Part shown: in pieces, positions 1 through 10,800 of the stretch
How positions within the stretch are numbered: the first letter of the stretch is position 1
Layout: each line of letters opens with the position of its first letter
Assembly: GCA_002118135.1 (NCBI GenBank)
Contig: BDIU01000089.1
Location: 310,001-374,000 of the forward strand
Direction of reading: 5' to 3'
Source of the DNA: Trebouxia sp. TZW2008
Taxonomy: Eukaryota; Chlorophyta; Trebouxiophyceae; Trebouxiales; Trebouxiaceae
DNA length: 64,000 bases
Position numbers and translations under genes: made by a program
The notes under the pieces: generated by a model
Databases searched by the model: none
Told to the model about the DNA's origin: nothing
The model's input: the letters and a program-made list of their open reading frames with translations, nothing else

Positions 1-462
1 CGTCAGCTCAGAGGGGTCACAGAACGCATGACTCTAGCCTCCAGCAGATTACAAGTGAAGGAGTCTGCTGATGAATTGACCACCGTCACATGGTCTGTGA
101 TTGTGTGCAGGAGACAGGCGCAGAGACAGAAGCAGAGGCATCAAAGACATCGGCCAGGGAGCATGGCACACTTCAATGTTAGCTCAGAGGAGTCACAGCG
201 CACGTGACTCTAGCCTCAGCAGATTACAAGTAGAGGACGCAACCCCAAACCACCCCTGCAAACAATGTCTGTGCTGATTGTGCAGGAGACAGGTGTACAG
301 CCAGAAGCAGATGCGTAAAAGGCATTAGCTAGAGAGCGAGACACACTGCAGCGGCATCTAGGGGGGGTCACAGAGCGCATGACTCTAGCCTCCAGCAGAC
401 TACAAGTGGTAGACGCAGCTTTCTGTGGTGTAAATCCTTGTGACATATGTCTCTTCTTGCAG
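1..462. repeat. Three degenerate upstream copies of the acceptor and 5' half of the 463-800 exon
   Basis: Copies begin after gtgcag at 111 and after tgcag at 286, and a partial copy starts at base 1. Each reads gagacaggygyagagcc... and continues through the segment encoding RGVTERMTLASSRLQV. Period is about 175 bp. The second copy has an in-frame TGA (cgcacgtga) and the third a TAA (gcgtaaaag), so they look like decayed, unused exon starts. The copy at the window edge could be a genuine preceding exon. Confidence 0.8.
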
Positions 463-1751
463 GAGACAGGTGTAGAGCCAGAAGCAGAGGCATCAAAGGC
501 ACTAGCCAGAGAGCGAGGTACGCTGCAACGTCAGCTTAGAGGAGTCACAGAGCGCATGACCCTAGCCTCCAGCAGACTACAAGTGGAAGACGCAGCTTCG
601 AGCCTGACTGCTCTGGAGCAGCTGTACCAGAAGGAGCAGGCTCAGGCAGTACAGTCACTGCATGAGTCAAAGCAGCGGCTGGCGCGGCAGCTGGAGGTCA
701 TTCAGGCTGACAGGGACAAGTACAAGGCGGACAGCGAGGAAGAGCACAGGGAATTGCTGCAAGCTGCAGAGGCTCAGCAGCACCTGCAGGAACAGATCAG
801 GTACAATCACACTCAGTGGTTCGCATGACTCATATTTGACAGCCTAGTTGCTCATGGTGTCCTGTGATTCCCCTTTGAGTCTCTGAAAGGACATTGGATG
901 TGAATAGTGACTTGGCTTCTTACAGAAGCAGTAATTGTAAGCACATACTGAGGCAGATAGTCATGTTTGTGTGGTGGCATACACTGCAGCTGTAAAGAGT
1001 ATGGCACACAAAGCTAACAGCTTAGGCACGCGTTGCATGTATTGGCAGTGCTTAGGAAGGCTTGAGCGCAGTGCACTGCGCTGAAGACAATGCTTGCCCT
1101 GGATGCCTCTGTTCAAAATGTTGGGATGTTGTTTTGCACCATGTTCAGGGCAAGGGCTGCTAAACTTACAGTGCCAACACAGGGTTGAGAAAGCTGAATA
1201 TGTTCTGGGGTGCACACCCAGCTGGTTGCATTCACCTGCTTAGCCTGCATGCATGCACAAATATGTGTCAACCCATGGGTTGTACAAGGAAAGCTGTTGT
1301 CACTCACACTCAATCCAATGTGCTTCAGTCAGTGTGATCTAGACGATGCCCAGTTCAATGTTCAAATGCAGGAGAGCTGTTGTTGCTGGCAGTCAAGTGT
1401 TGTGCTTCATTGAAACAGATCTTGACAATGACCATTTTGATTATGGCTTGTGATGCGTCAACAACATGTCCTGTTTGATGTTGGCTAGTGATGATTCGTG
1501 CATCTTGGCTCATGATGATTACCACAACTGTGTGCATGATGTTGCATCATGCATGCAGCTTCTTGGAGGAGGAGAGACAGGCCCTGACCGAGAGCTGGAA
1601 GAAGGCTGAGTCAGCACGCAAGTTCCTGCAGAGTGAAGTGGCGGCTCTGAAGGGGCAGAGGGAGAAACTGAAGGAAGAGCTGCAGTTCATGGAGAACAAG
1701 ATGGTTGCACTGCGGGATAAGCCAAAAACGCCTCCTGACATCACCTTTTGA
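463..1751 (+). CDS. Coiled-coil protein, C-terminal two exons (partial)
   Basis: Two exons can be read: 463-800 and 1559-1751 (TGA at 1749-1751), joined in phase 2 across a GTACAA donor and a TGCATGCAG acceptor. They encode the last 176 residues of a protein whose 5' end lies left of the window or in earlier exons. The product is almost entirely charged heptad-type helix (for example RERGTLQRQLRG, LEEERQALTESW and LKEELQFMENKM), ending in a short proline-containing tail (KPKTPPDITF). No catalytic motif is visible. It resembles structural coiled-coil proteins such as centrosomal or ciliary-rootlet types only in general composition, so no function is assigned. Upstream exon copies (1-462) and downstream terminal copies (1778-1957) show that both ends of this region have been duplicated. 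Confidence 0.7.
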
Positions 1752-1957
1752 CCTGTCAATCAACTGGTCATTTGCAAGCTGAAGGGAGAGCTGCAACTGT
1801 AGGGATAGATGAGTGCTCTGCAGATCAGCCTGATACGCTCCATGACATCACCTGTTGACCTGTCAAGCTGAAGAACGAGCTGCAGTCCAAGCAGTATCAA
1901 AGGGTTGGACTGCAGGATAAGCCTCAGACGCTCCACAACATTGCCTTTGACCAGTCA
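1662..1957. repeat. Three tandem copies of the coiled-coil gene's terminal coding segment
   Basis: The sequence ctgaaggaagagctgcag ... gataagcc ... gacatcacctttTGAcctgtcaa at 1662-1760 is repeated with divergence at about 1778-1865 and 1867-1957. Only the first is in frame with the upstream exon. The others fall in the 3' untranslated or intergenic side. Confidence 0.7.
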
Positions 1958-2789
1958 AGGGCTTGCATGCAGAGCAGCATGGCCTCTGTCGATGTCTGCT
2001 TTGCAACTTGCTTTCTGGCGATGAACACCTTGTAAGCTTGATGGGCTGAACTCAGCAATTTGGCGCTGGTGTTGGCATTTCCTCACGCTCCATGTAACAT
2101 GTGCTGAGAAATTGGCACAAGCAAGCCAGCTTGACGTTGATACTTCCTCAATCAAAGGCCAAAGCTGGTGGGCTGGCCTACTCACTGATGCACGCCTTTT
2201 GTGCACAAGCTTGACTGAATGCGTCTGCAGCTGCTGATGAAACTGTGCCCACACAAACTTCACTTCCTTGTTGACTGAGCTTGTGCCAAGCAATTGCCAG
2301 TGTTTCACTAGTAAAACTTCAAGCAACGTGCAAACACAAGCGTAGTGCAAACACCTCCAGAGTGGCTGACATATAGCCAAGACTTCGCCATCGTGAACTT
2401 CAAGGCTTGGCTGGATTTGTTCTCTGCATTTGCACACTGTTGCCTTGGTCATCAGCATGTCGTTTACTGATGACTTGCTACTTTTGTCACACTTATCAAT
2501 GCTTGCATGCTTGCAAACTTCTGACTGCAAATTGCTCAGGATGTGAATGCGTAGGCCACCTTAGGTGCTACGCACTTGCTAAAATGTCGGACAGGTACTT
2601 TGCTGGCAGGTGTACAACATAGAGCTGTGTCAAGAATATGATGTAATGGGCTTGCAATAAATCGAATGCTACATTGTCCTATGACTGATTGCTCACTACC
2701 TGCTGTATATATAGCAGGGTATAGATACATGCTGTGTCTGTGCATGAATTCATGAATTGCAGAAACACAGTAGACAGTGCAAACATCTG
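1958..2789. other. Interval without a recognisable gene
   Basis: The minus strand holds a 191-codon open frame (1955-2530), but its composition (Cys, His, Ser, Gln and Trp scattered, no domain pattern) does not look like a protein and no splice context supports it. It separates the plus-strand coiled-coil gene from the minus-strand RRM-LRR gene, so it probably contains both 3' ends. Confidence 0.4.
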
Positions 2790-4698
2790 TCAATCACTAA
2801 GTAGTCCTGGCATAATTTTGGCCAGCTTTTGCACTGCAACAAATTTGAGATTAGGCCACACTCTTGAATGTCTTCTGCGGTACAATGCTCTCAATTGCAT
2901 ACCCCAGTGCTCGTGTTCCACCAGTTCCTGCCCTAGGCCAAGCAACTCAGCGCTTGTTTTGCAGCTGAGAATATGTTTGTCAAGCTCCAATCCTTGCAGT
3001 CTAGGCCAGTTGCCATTGAGCAGGATGCTGATCTTGTGACTGTCAAGCTGAGTGCCTGACAAATTCAAGTCTGCTAATAGCGGCCATGGACCTCTGACAA
3101 GACACCTCACAGCTGTGATATCAAGTTCAGAGCCAGTGATGTGCAGCGTCGTCAGGAGTGTCCAGTTTGCGTGAGCTATGTATTGCAATCCAACAGCGTC
3201 CTCAAGCGAGCCAATCAGATGGAGGCGCTGCACGGTTGAGAAAGATGGTGGTTTCAGACGACCAATAGCAGCAGCCTGCAGCATGCTGTCACTGAAAAAC
3301 AGGTGAGTGAGGTGTAGCCAGTGCGCATCTGACATCTGTGATATTGCCTCAGGGCCCAGCCGACAGTTCCCAAGTCCTAGTGTGGACAACTTTGGGAAAG
3401 AGGCATGAATGAGCTGCTGCATCACAGCAGCAGTCACATGCACAGAGTGTAGATGAAGATCTTGCAGTTGTGTCCATGGAGCCGTCTTTAGTTGCAAAGA
3501 TGCACTGAAAGAGGGCAAATGTGGTTGACTGAGTTCTGCTAATACCTCTACACCCAATTCGCTGCACTCAATATGGCTGATGACAAGCTTGCAGAGCTCT
3601 GGTGATTTGTCACTCAGCAGATGCTGAAGTGCTGTCACCAGGTGATGAGAATTTGTGCGCCTCATGGTTTGGACCGGCTTGATGAGCAGAGCATAGTCGA
3701 GCTGGCCAGGCCATTCCTTTTCTGCTGATTCACAGACTTGAATGCAAGCCAAGATCTGCCATTGAGGACTGAGCAACATGCGATAAAGGTAGTAAGAAAT
3801 ATAAAACGTGAATGGCTCATGCTTCCCCATGATCAGAGCCAGCTGGGGCCAGCTACCTTTGAGCAAGAGAGGACAGTTGCTTTCATCAGCTAGAGTGACC
3901 ATGGTAACATGAGAATGGATCAGCTTGCGCATGCTTCTGCAGCTTGCAGCCAGAGACTGCTTGCTCTCCTTGGACAACAATTGCAACACGTTTGGGCAAG
4001 CAAGAAGGACATCTGAAAAGCCGACAGCTGCTGCGGCACCGCTTGTGTCAGGCTGATTTGCAAGCCCTTGCCTGCAACGCATGCAGCTAGTTTCAAAAGC
4101 TAAATGACATGAAGAATGCAAGTAGCGCACAGAGGATTCATGTGTGCTCTGAACATTCACACAGAAGTCTGTGACTAATTTGCCAAGACACATGCTGATG
4201 CGCACCTGTTCAATGCTTCAGGCAACAACTTGAGTGCCCGTGTATGTGTGTTGGGCGCTGGACTCTTCAAGACACTGCTGGCCTGGGGCGCAACAGTGCT
4301 CTTTTCCAGGGCAGTCTTGATGCTGAACGTCCGTCCAGATTGGCTGTGCACATGTCCTGCCTCTACAGCTTGCTGTGCAGAGTTAACACTTGCAAAGGTC
4401 ACAAACCTGCAAGTGAGCTGACAGCTAGAGACAGGTATGACGACAGAACAAAGCACCTGACATCGCAAAGCTCACCCAAATCCTCTCGGTCGACCAGTTC
4501 TACGGTGAGCAATGATCTGAACAGAAGATACAAGGCCAAAGCGTTCTACACACTGGATCACTTCTGCAGATCGGATACTTTGTCACCCCTGAATCTCAAT
4601 TGATGTGTGGTTCTGAATGAGCACGTACCGTCGGCACACATGTTTCGTACACCGCCTACGAAGACTTTCGTCGATTGCGAGGACCCGCTTTGCTCCAT
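2790..4698 (-). CDS. RRM / F-box-like / leucine-rich-repeat fusion protein, copy A (intact)
   Basis: Exons on the complement are 4698-4629, 4563-4476, 4406-4206 and 4071-2790, with phases 1, 2 and 2; the model gives 546 residues. Exons 1-3 form a canonical RNA recognition motif: RNP2-like KVFVGGV at residues 11-17, RNP1 RGFGFVTF at 50-57, then an amphipathic helix (NSAQQAVEAG) and a last strand. Exon 4 starts with an F-box-like helix set (about residues 130-165, around LLSKESKQSLAASCRSMRKL), followed by a long stretch of leucine-rich repeats of the form LxxLxLxxTxL. Read without introns, exons 3 and 4 appear frameshifted; the GTGCGC...TTGCAG intron restores the frame and is conserved in copy B. 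A role as an RNA-binding adaptor of an SCF-like complex is only an inference from the domains. Confidence 0.82.
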
Positions 4699-5368
4699 GA
4701 CTGATCAGAACGATCTGGCGGGGGCCAAACTAGCTGCTGGTTGATCACCAACAGCTCACGTTCAGCTGAAGTTCAACTTGTGTCTTGCCTTGAGTCTCGG
4801 GAACCTCATCAGAAGCTGCTCAGGCACCCTTTCATGCATCTTATATGACCTGTGTAGTGCTTCTGACTTGGTCCAAAGCAATTCAAACCAACCAACATTC
4901 AAATTGCCTCAGAGCTTTGCCAACTTCCCTGCGCCCTTGCAGCTGCTCCCGTTGTTTCCTCTGCTATCAGAATTTGCAGCATCAGCGTCTGGAATATCAT
5001 ATAAGACTGCAAGCGAAGCGCAACAGTGATCAAATATGTCCAAAGCATTCACTGGAACGATTGAATGCTCATCACAGCTGATGCTTTGGTTGTGCTGCCG
5101 CCAGGCTTGTCCAGTTAACCTATACTAGACAGGCTGGGCAGCTACAACTACAATTCCTGCCAGATGACTACTGAAATGTCTTTCAGTTGTCCAACATGGC
5201 TCAGGGCATATCACCAGCACGTGCTGAATGTTTGTGCAAGCATTTCAGTAACAAATGTATTTCAATCAGAGTGATTCACTATGGTCTTGCACTCAGCGCT
5301 GCATGCATGCTGTGATGAGGAAAACAAAGAGCCATGATATAGAGTGCAAACAGCTGAAACTAGTCAAC

Positions 5369-7280
5369 TCAATGGCCATTGTCAGGCTTTTGCACCAAAA
5401 CCACCCCCAGATTGGGCCATACATTTGTATCCCTTCTGCGATACGCTGCTTGATGATCCTCTCTGTTGTGCTCGTATTCCACCAGTTCTTGCTCTAAGCC
5501 AAGCATTTCAGCGCTGGCTTTGCAGCTGAGAATGTCCCTGTCAAGCATCAATCGCTGCAGCTCAGGCCAGTTGCCATTAAGTAGAATGCTGATCTTGTGA
5601 CTGTCAAGCTGAGTGCCCATCAAGTTTAACTCTGCTAATAATGGCCATGGACCTCTGACAAGACATTCCACAGCTGCAATATCTAGCTCTGAACCAGTGA
5701 TGTGCAGCGTCGTCAGAAGCGTCCAATTTGCTTGAGCTAAAAACCGCACCCCAGCAGCACCTTCAATTGATCTGATCAGGTGGACTTGTTGCACCCCCAA
5801 GATCAATGGTGGTTTGAGACGACCAACAGCAGCAGCATTGATGATACTACCATAGAAGCACAGCTGAGTGAGATGCAGCCAGTGTGCATTTGACATCTGT
5901 GATATCGCCTGTGGGCCCAGCCGACACTCTCCCACCGACAGTGAGGCCAGGTTTGGGAAAGGGGCTTGAATGAGCTGTTGCATTACAGCAGCAGTCAAAT
6001 GCATGAATTACAGCCGCAGAATTCGCAGTCCTGCCCATGGTGCCATCTTGAGTGGCAAAGTTAGAATGAGCGAGGGTGAATGCGGCTGGCTGAGTTTTGC
6101 TAGTACTTTTACACCCAATTTGCTGAACTCTATATGGCTGATGGCAAGCTTGCGGAGCCCCGGCCAGTTGTCACTCAGTAGATGTTCAAGTGGTCGCATC
6201 ACATACTGAGCATTTTGGCGCCACTTGAGTTGAATTGGCTTGATGAGCAGAGCATGATCTTGCTTGTCTGACAATGGTGCTTGCCCTGGTTCACATAGCC
6301 GGACGCAAGCCAAGATCTGCCACTGAGGACTGAGAATCTTACGAAAGATTGGGTACATATACAAAAACTTCACTGGCTCATGCTTCACCACAATCAGTCC
6401 CAGCTGTGGCCAGCTGCTTTTGAGCAGAAGATGAAAATCACTTATATCAGTCAGACTGAGCATGGTGACATGAGAATGGATCAACTTACGCATGCCTCTG
6501 CAGCTTGCAGCCAGAGACTGCTTGCTTTCTTTCGACATCATTTGCAGCACTCTTGGGCAAGCTAGAAGGACATCTGCAAACCTGACGGCTTCTGTGGCAC
6601 CGCCTGTGCTGGGCTGCTTTGCCAGCTTTTGCCTGCAATGCATGCAGCTTTGAGAAGCTAAACAACTTTTCATGTGCAGTTTGCACACAATTGCTTCAGG
6701 CTCTGACAGGCGAGTACACATTGTTGTGAACACCTGTGCAGAGAGAGACCTGTATCTTGTCGCCAACACACATTCTGTTGCGTACCTTTCAGAGGCGTCA
6801 ATCAAAATCCTGAATGCCTGTGCATACTTGTCAGGAGCGCTAGTCTGGTAGGCAATGCTGTCCTTGGATGCAACACCATCCTTTGTCAGAGCAGCCTTGA
6901 TACTCAGCTTTTGCCCAGATTGACTGCGCACATATCCTGCCTTGACAGCTTGCTGTGCGGACTCGACATGTGTAAAGGTCACAAACCTGCAGGTGAAGTG
7001 ACAGATGGAAACAAGAGTAAAGACAGGTTCTAGCGCTGAAGATGCATGCCTCACCCGAACCCTCGAGATTGACCAGATGTGCGATCAGAATTAATCTGAA
7101 CAGAAGATACGAAGCCAAAGCCTTCGACACACTGAGTCACCTCTGCAGTTCAGGTACCTTGTCACTTTGAAGCTCAGTCACTGCCTTTGTTGGTGCAGAT
7201 GCGTACGCACCTTCGACAGGCATCCCTCGCAGCCCGCCTATGAACTCTGTTTTCGGCTGTGAGGACCCGGTTCGCTCCAT
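5369..7280 (-). pseudogene. RRM / F-box-like / LRR fusion, copy B, interrupted by an in-frame TAA
   Basis: Exons are 7280-7211, 7142-7055, 6986-6786 and 6632-5369. The first three have exactly the same lengths (70, 88 and 201 nt) and phases as copy A. The RRM is complete (EFIGGL, then RGFGFVTF). In exon 4 the codon at 6010-6008 is TAA where copy A has His, in the middle of the LRR region (MAPWAGLRILRL, stop, then FMHLTAAVMQQ in the same frame). Downstream of the stop the LRR frame stays open and well conserved to 5369. It is therefore either a recent pseudogene, a truncated protein keeping the RRM and F-box-like part, a readthrough case or a sequencing error. It shares its promoter-side sequence with copy A. 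Confidence 0.78.
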
Positions 7281-7845
7281 GATCTCTCAGATCAACTTGT
7301 TTGGGCCAAACTGGCTGCTGGCTAATCATGAGCAGCTCACGTTGAGCTGAGAAATTTGCATATTGCCTTGACTTTCCCGACTGTCGTCGGAAGCTGCTCA
7401 GGCACCGACAGGTGCTGCATAAGTGTTTCACCACTTTTAACGCTTTGGCAGTGCTGTCTTTGTCACTGACTTCATGAAATTCAAAATCATCAGTCAAACC
7501 GCATCTGCTTCCCTGCTTTGCCTGGGTCTCACAGCCTGAGTGAGTGACAGCTGACCTTATGATTACTTGTAGGTGTGTATCAAATTTCTAACAGCGTCAG
7601 CCTCTGCAAAGCAAGTCTGCTAACGGCACAGCAGAGCTCAAATCGTATCATCCATGTGAAATGATTGATGCTCATCACAACTGTTGCCATGGTTGGCCCA
7701 TGGGCTGTACTTATCCATATCAAGCTAATCCTATACAAGACAGGCTGGGAAGCTACAACTGCGACTTCAACACTGACAGTATTGTCGAACGTTAATGAGG
7801 GCAGCTTCAAGACAATCGGCGCATGTTAAAGCAGGCACTTGCCGC

Positions 7846-10800
7846 CTAATCAGAATGGCTGTCTAGAAGCAAATGCATGATCCGCTGCAGCGACCTACCT
7901 TTAGTTTCGACCATGCAAGTATACGCAAACACAACAGCAAGCGCGTTCAAAGCAGCAAAGACCAGGTAGCTGCCATTGATATCCAGCACTTCAAGCATTA
8001 TAGGGAATATCAAGCCTATCACCAATGAAGCTAACCAGTTAAGGCATGTACACAATGCTGCTGCGCGGCCCTTGATGCGCTCTGGCAAAATCTCTGAGAT
8101 GTAAAGCCATGGTATAGGTCCCACGCCCAAGGAGAATAGTAATACAGAGCCCAGAATAGCCACTAGAGAGATGTAACCCTCCAATGTCTTGGACACTGCA
8201 TTCAACAATGTCCATTGTCAGCGCAGCAAAGTGCTCTCATGTATGCTGTATGCTCTGGAATGCAATGCACAGGCCATGCAAATTGGTGCTGCAACAACAG
8301 CAGCAGGGCAGCATCTGCAACGCCGCAGCAGCAAACGCAACCACTGCACACCTCCTGGACAAAGCTCAAAATGCAAACATTCTGAACTTGATCACATGGG
8401 CAAAGACAAGCACGCGATTTGCAAAGTGCTGTGCATCCCACTGCCATACCAAAGCTAAAAATGAAAAGGCCTCACCATGTTCTGCTTCCCTCCAGCATGT
8501 GATATGACATGATGTAAACATAATAGATGCTCACAATGGCCAAGCATGCTTGCTCATGCATTGCCTGCCAGCAACCCCAGACCTTTCGTTATGGCTTTAG
8601 ATGCTATAAGCCTTCACAAGACACTGTCTATGCAGTACTGGCAGCCGCCTACAGTGCAGTGATACATGGGAACAAATGCAGCTTGTTTGGCAAAAACGTG
8701 GCGATATAGATGCTGATGATGGACAAGGACATGCCAGCATGGCTGGTGACTAGCAGCACCTGTCGCCTCAAGGCCTTTTTGTATGAATTAAGATCATGAG
8801 CACAATGTCCATGCAAATGCTGATGAGGTATAAAGCCATGCTAGCATGACTACAGACCAGCAACATCCGCCTCTCCAAACTTTAACACTATGGCTGAAGA
8901 CCCTACATAGTATTGAGGAGATGATGTCCATGCGTCTCTGGGAGCAACTTACATGGTAGAAACTCGGCAATAGAGATGCTGCTGAGGGACACGGCCATGC
9001 TAGCATGGCTGGTACCCAACAGCATCCGCCTCTCCTGCCTGACGATATGGCTGGAGACCCTACATTGTGTTGAGCAATTATTGTCCATGCAACTCCGGGA
9101 GCATCTTACATGGTAGAAACTTGGCAATCGAGATGCTGATGAGGGACACGGCCATGCCGGCATGGCTAGTGACCAGCAGCACCCGCCGCCCCAATCGGTC
9201 CATGAGGGATGCAGCAACACCTGTGCCTGCCACATTGACGCAACCCACAATGATGCTGCCCAAGATAGGGGACTGGAGGCCTGCTCTTGTGAAGACCTGC
9301 ATGCTCATGGTAGTCAAGACTTGTCACTAAAGCTTCATTAGCCGAGACTCTGCCACACTACATTTCAGGTCTTGCTCAGGGTGGGGGTCAATGCTGTCTT
9401 GCTCTGGATTGTTTGCAGGAAGCTCACAAGAAGAACCAGAGAATGCTTCAGATCTGTCAAAACTACAAGTGACTGTTGTGAGAGGTTCAGCTTTTGTGGG
9501 CCTGATGGCTCTGTGTCATGCAACAATGATCAGCTTGAGGCAACACCGGCAAGCAAGCAAGTGGCCTGCATCCATTCCAACAAGCAGGCCTGTCTGGCAG
9601 GAAAAGGTAAGGCCTTTGACAATATTTGTGCGAGCCAGCAAGCAGGTATGAGAATGTCATATAGCAGAACGCGTCACTTTGCTGTCAGGACTGCTGCAGA
9701 GCAGAATTTACCACATGCAGGAGTCTTGGCAGCGTCGCATGCATTTTCGTTCAGAATTGCGGTCTTGGTGTGAGAGTTCTTGTTTGATTGCTATCAAAAG
9801 GGATGTATGGCAGCGTGTACCGATGAAGAATAGAAGGTGATGCTGTTGATGCCTGAGGCCTGCTGCAGCAGGGGCAGGCTGACAGCCAGCACCATCATAC
9901 GCCGGTACCGCTGCTCCAACAAATCTCCCCACCTGCCTTCACCAGTCAACTCCTCATCATCCTGCATATTTCACACCACAATGAGGATAAGAAGCAAAAT
10001 TGCAAGGACTTGACGCTATGCGCCTGTACCGCTGCTCCAGCAGATCTCGCCACCTCCCCTCACCAGTCAGCTCCTCATCATCCTGCATGTTTCACGCCAC
10101 AATGAGGACAAGAAGCAACGTTGCAAGGAGTCAATGCTATGCGCCTGTAGCGCTGCTCCAACAAATCTCCCCACCTCCCCTTGCCAGTCAATGCCTTCTC
10201 ACCATCCTGCATGTTTCACAACACAATGGAGGATAAGCAACAAAAGAGCAAGGAGTTGATGCTATGCACCTGTACAGTAAATTCTCATCGTAAGGACACT
10301 CGATGTAAGGACAATCTCGATGTAAGGACAATCTCGATGTAAGGACAGCGCCATTGGTAACCAGTCACTGCATTCTGACTGCAGTTGTCCCTCTGACTAA
10401 GGACAATTCGATGTAAGGACAAATTTCGTGGTTACCAAAGCAGTCGTTACAAAGAGAGTTTACTGTACCACCATGTCTCTCTCTCGGCCTTCTCCTCTTA
10501 CCTCCCCTTGCCCTTCAATCTTTCACCATTGTGCACATGTCAGGCCAGAATTCAACCCCAAAACTCGTGTAGACGCATGCAAGAGCTACTGCTGTGCGCC
10601 TGTCAAGCCATTTGCTTGGATCTATTGTTTTCAGTTCTCCCCACATGAGGCTGTTGGCCCCAGATATCCAGTGCACTTAACTCTCTTTGACTGCTTTGGC
10701 TACCAAGAAACTTGTCCTTACATTGAATTGTCCTTACTCAGAGGGACCACTGCAGTCAGAATGCAGTGATTGGGTACCAATGGCGTGGTCCTTACATCAA

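Larger units (their letters stand above)
2790..7790. repeat. Direct tandem segmental duplication of about 2.5 kb
   Basis: Unit 1 is about 2790-5170 and unit 2 about 5369-7790, both on the minus strand. Similarity covers exons, all three introns and the 5' flank. For example, the stretch around ctagacaggctgggcagcta near 5130 matches ctatacaagacaggctggga near 7735, and the bases upstream of both ATGs (4700-4800 and 7282-7400) align. Exon sequence is clearly more conserved than intron sequence. The 4699-5368 and 7281-7845 intervals hold only this flank and no further gene. Confidence 0.85.

Noticed and set aside
1955..2530. A 191-codon open frame on the minus strand
   Set aside because: No domain pattern, odd composition and no splice or promoter context; it lies where two gene ends meet.
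4175..4205. Apparent frameshift between the RRM part and the LRR part of copy A
   Set aside because: A GTGCGC...TTGCAG intron (4205-4072), conserved in position and phase in copy B (6785-6633), joins the two frames cleanly.
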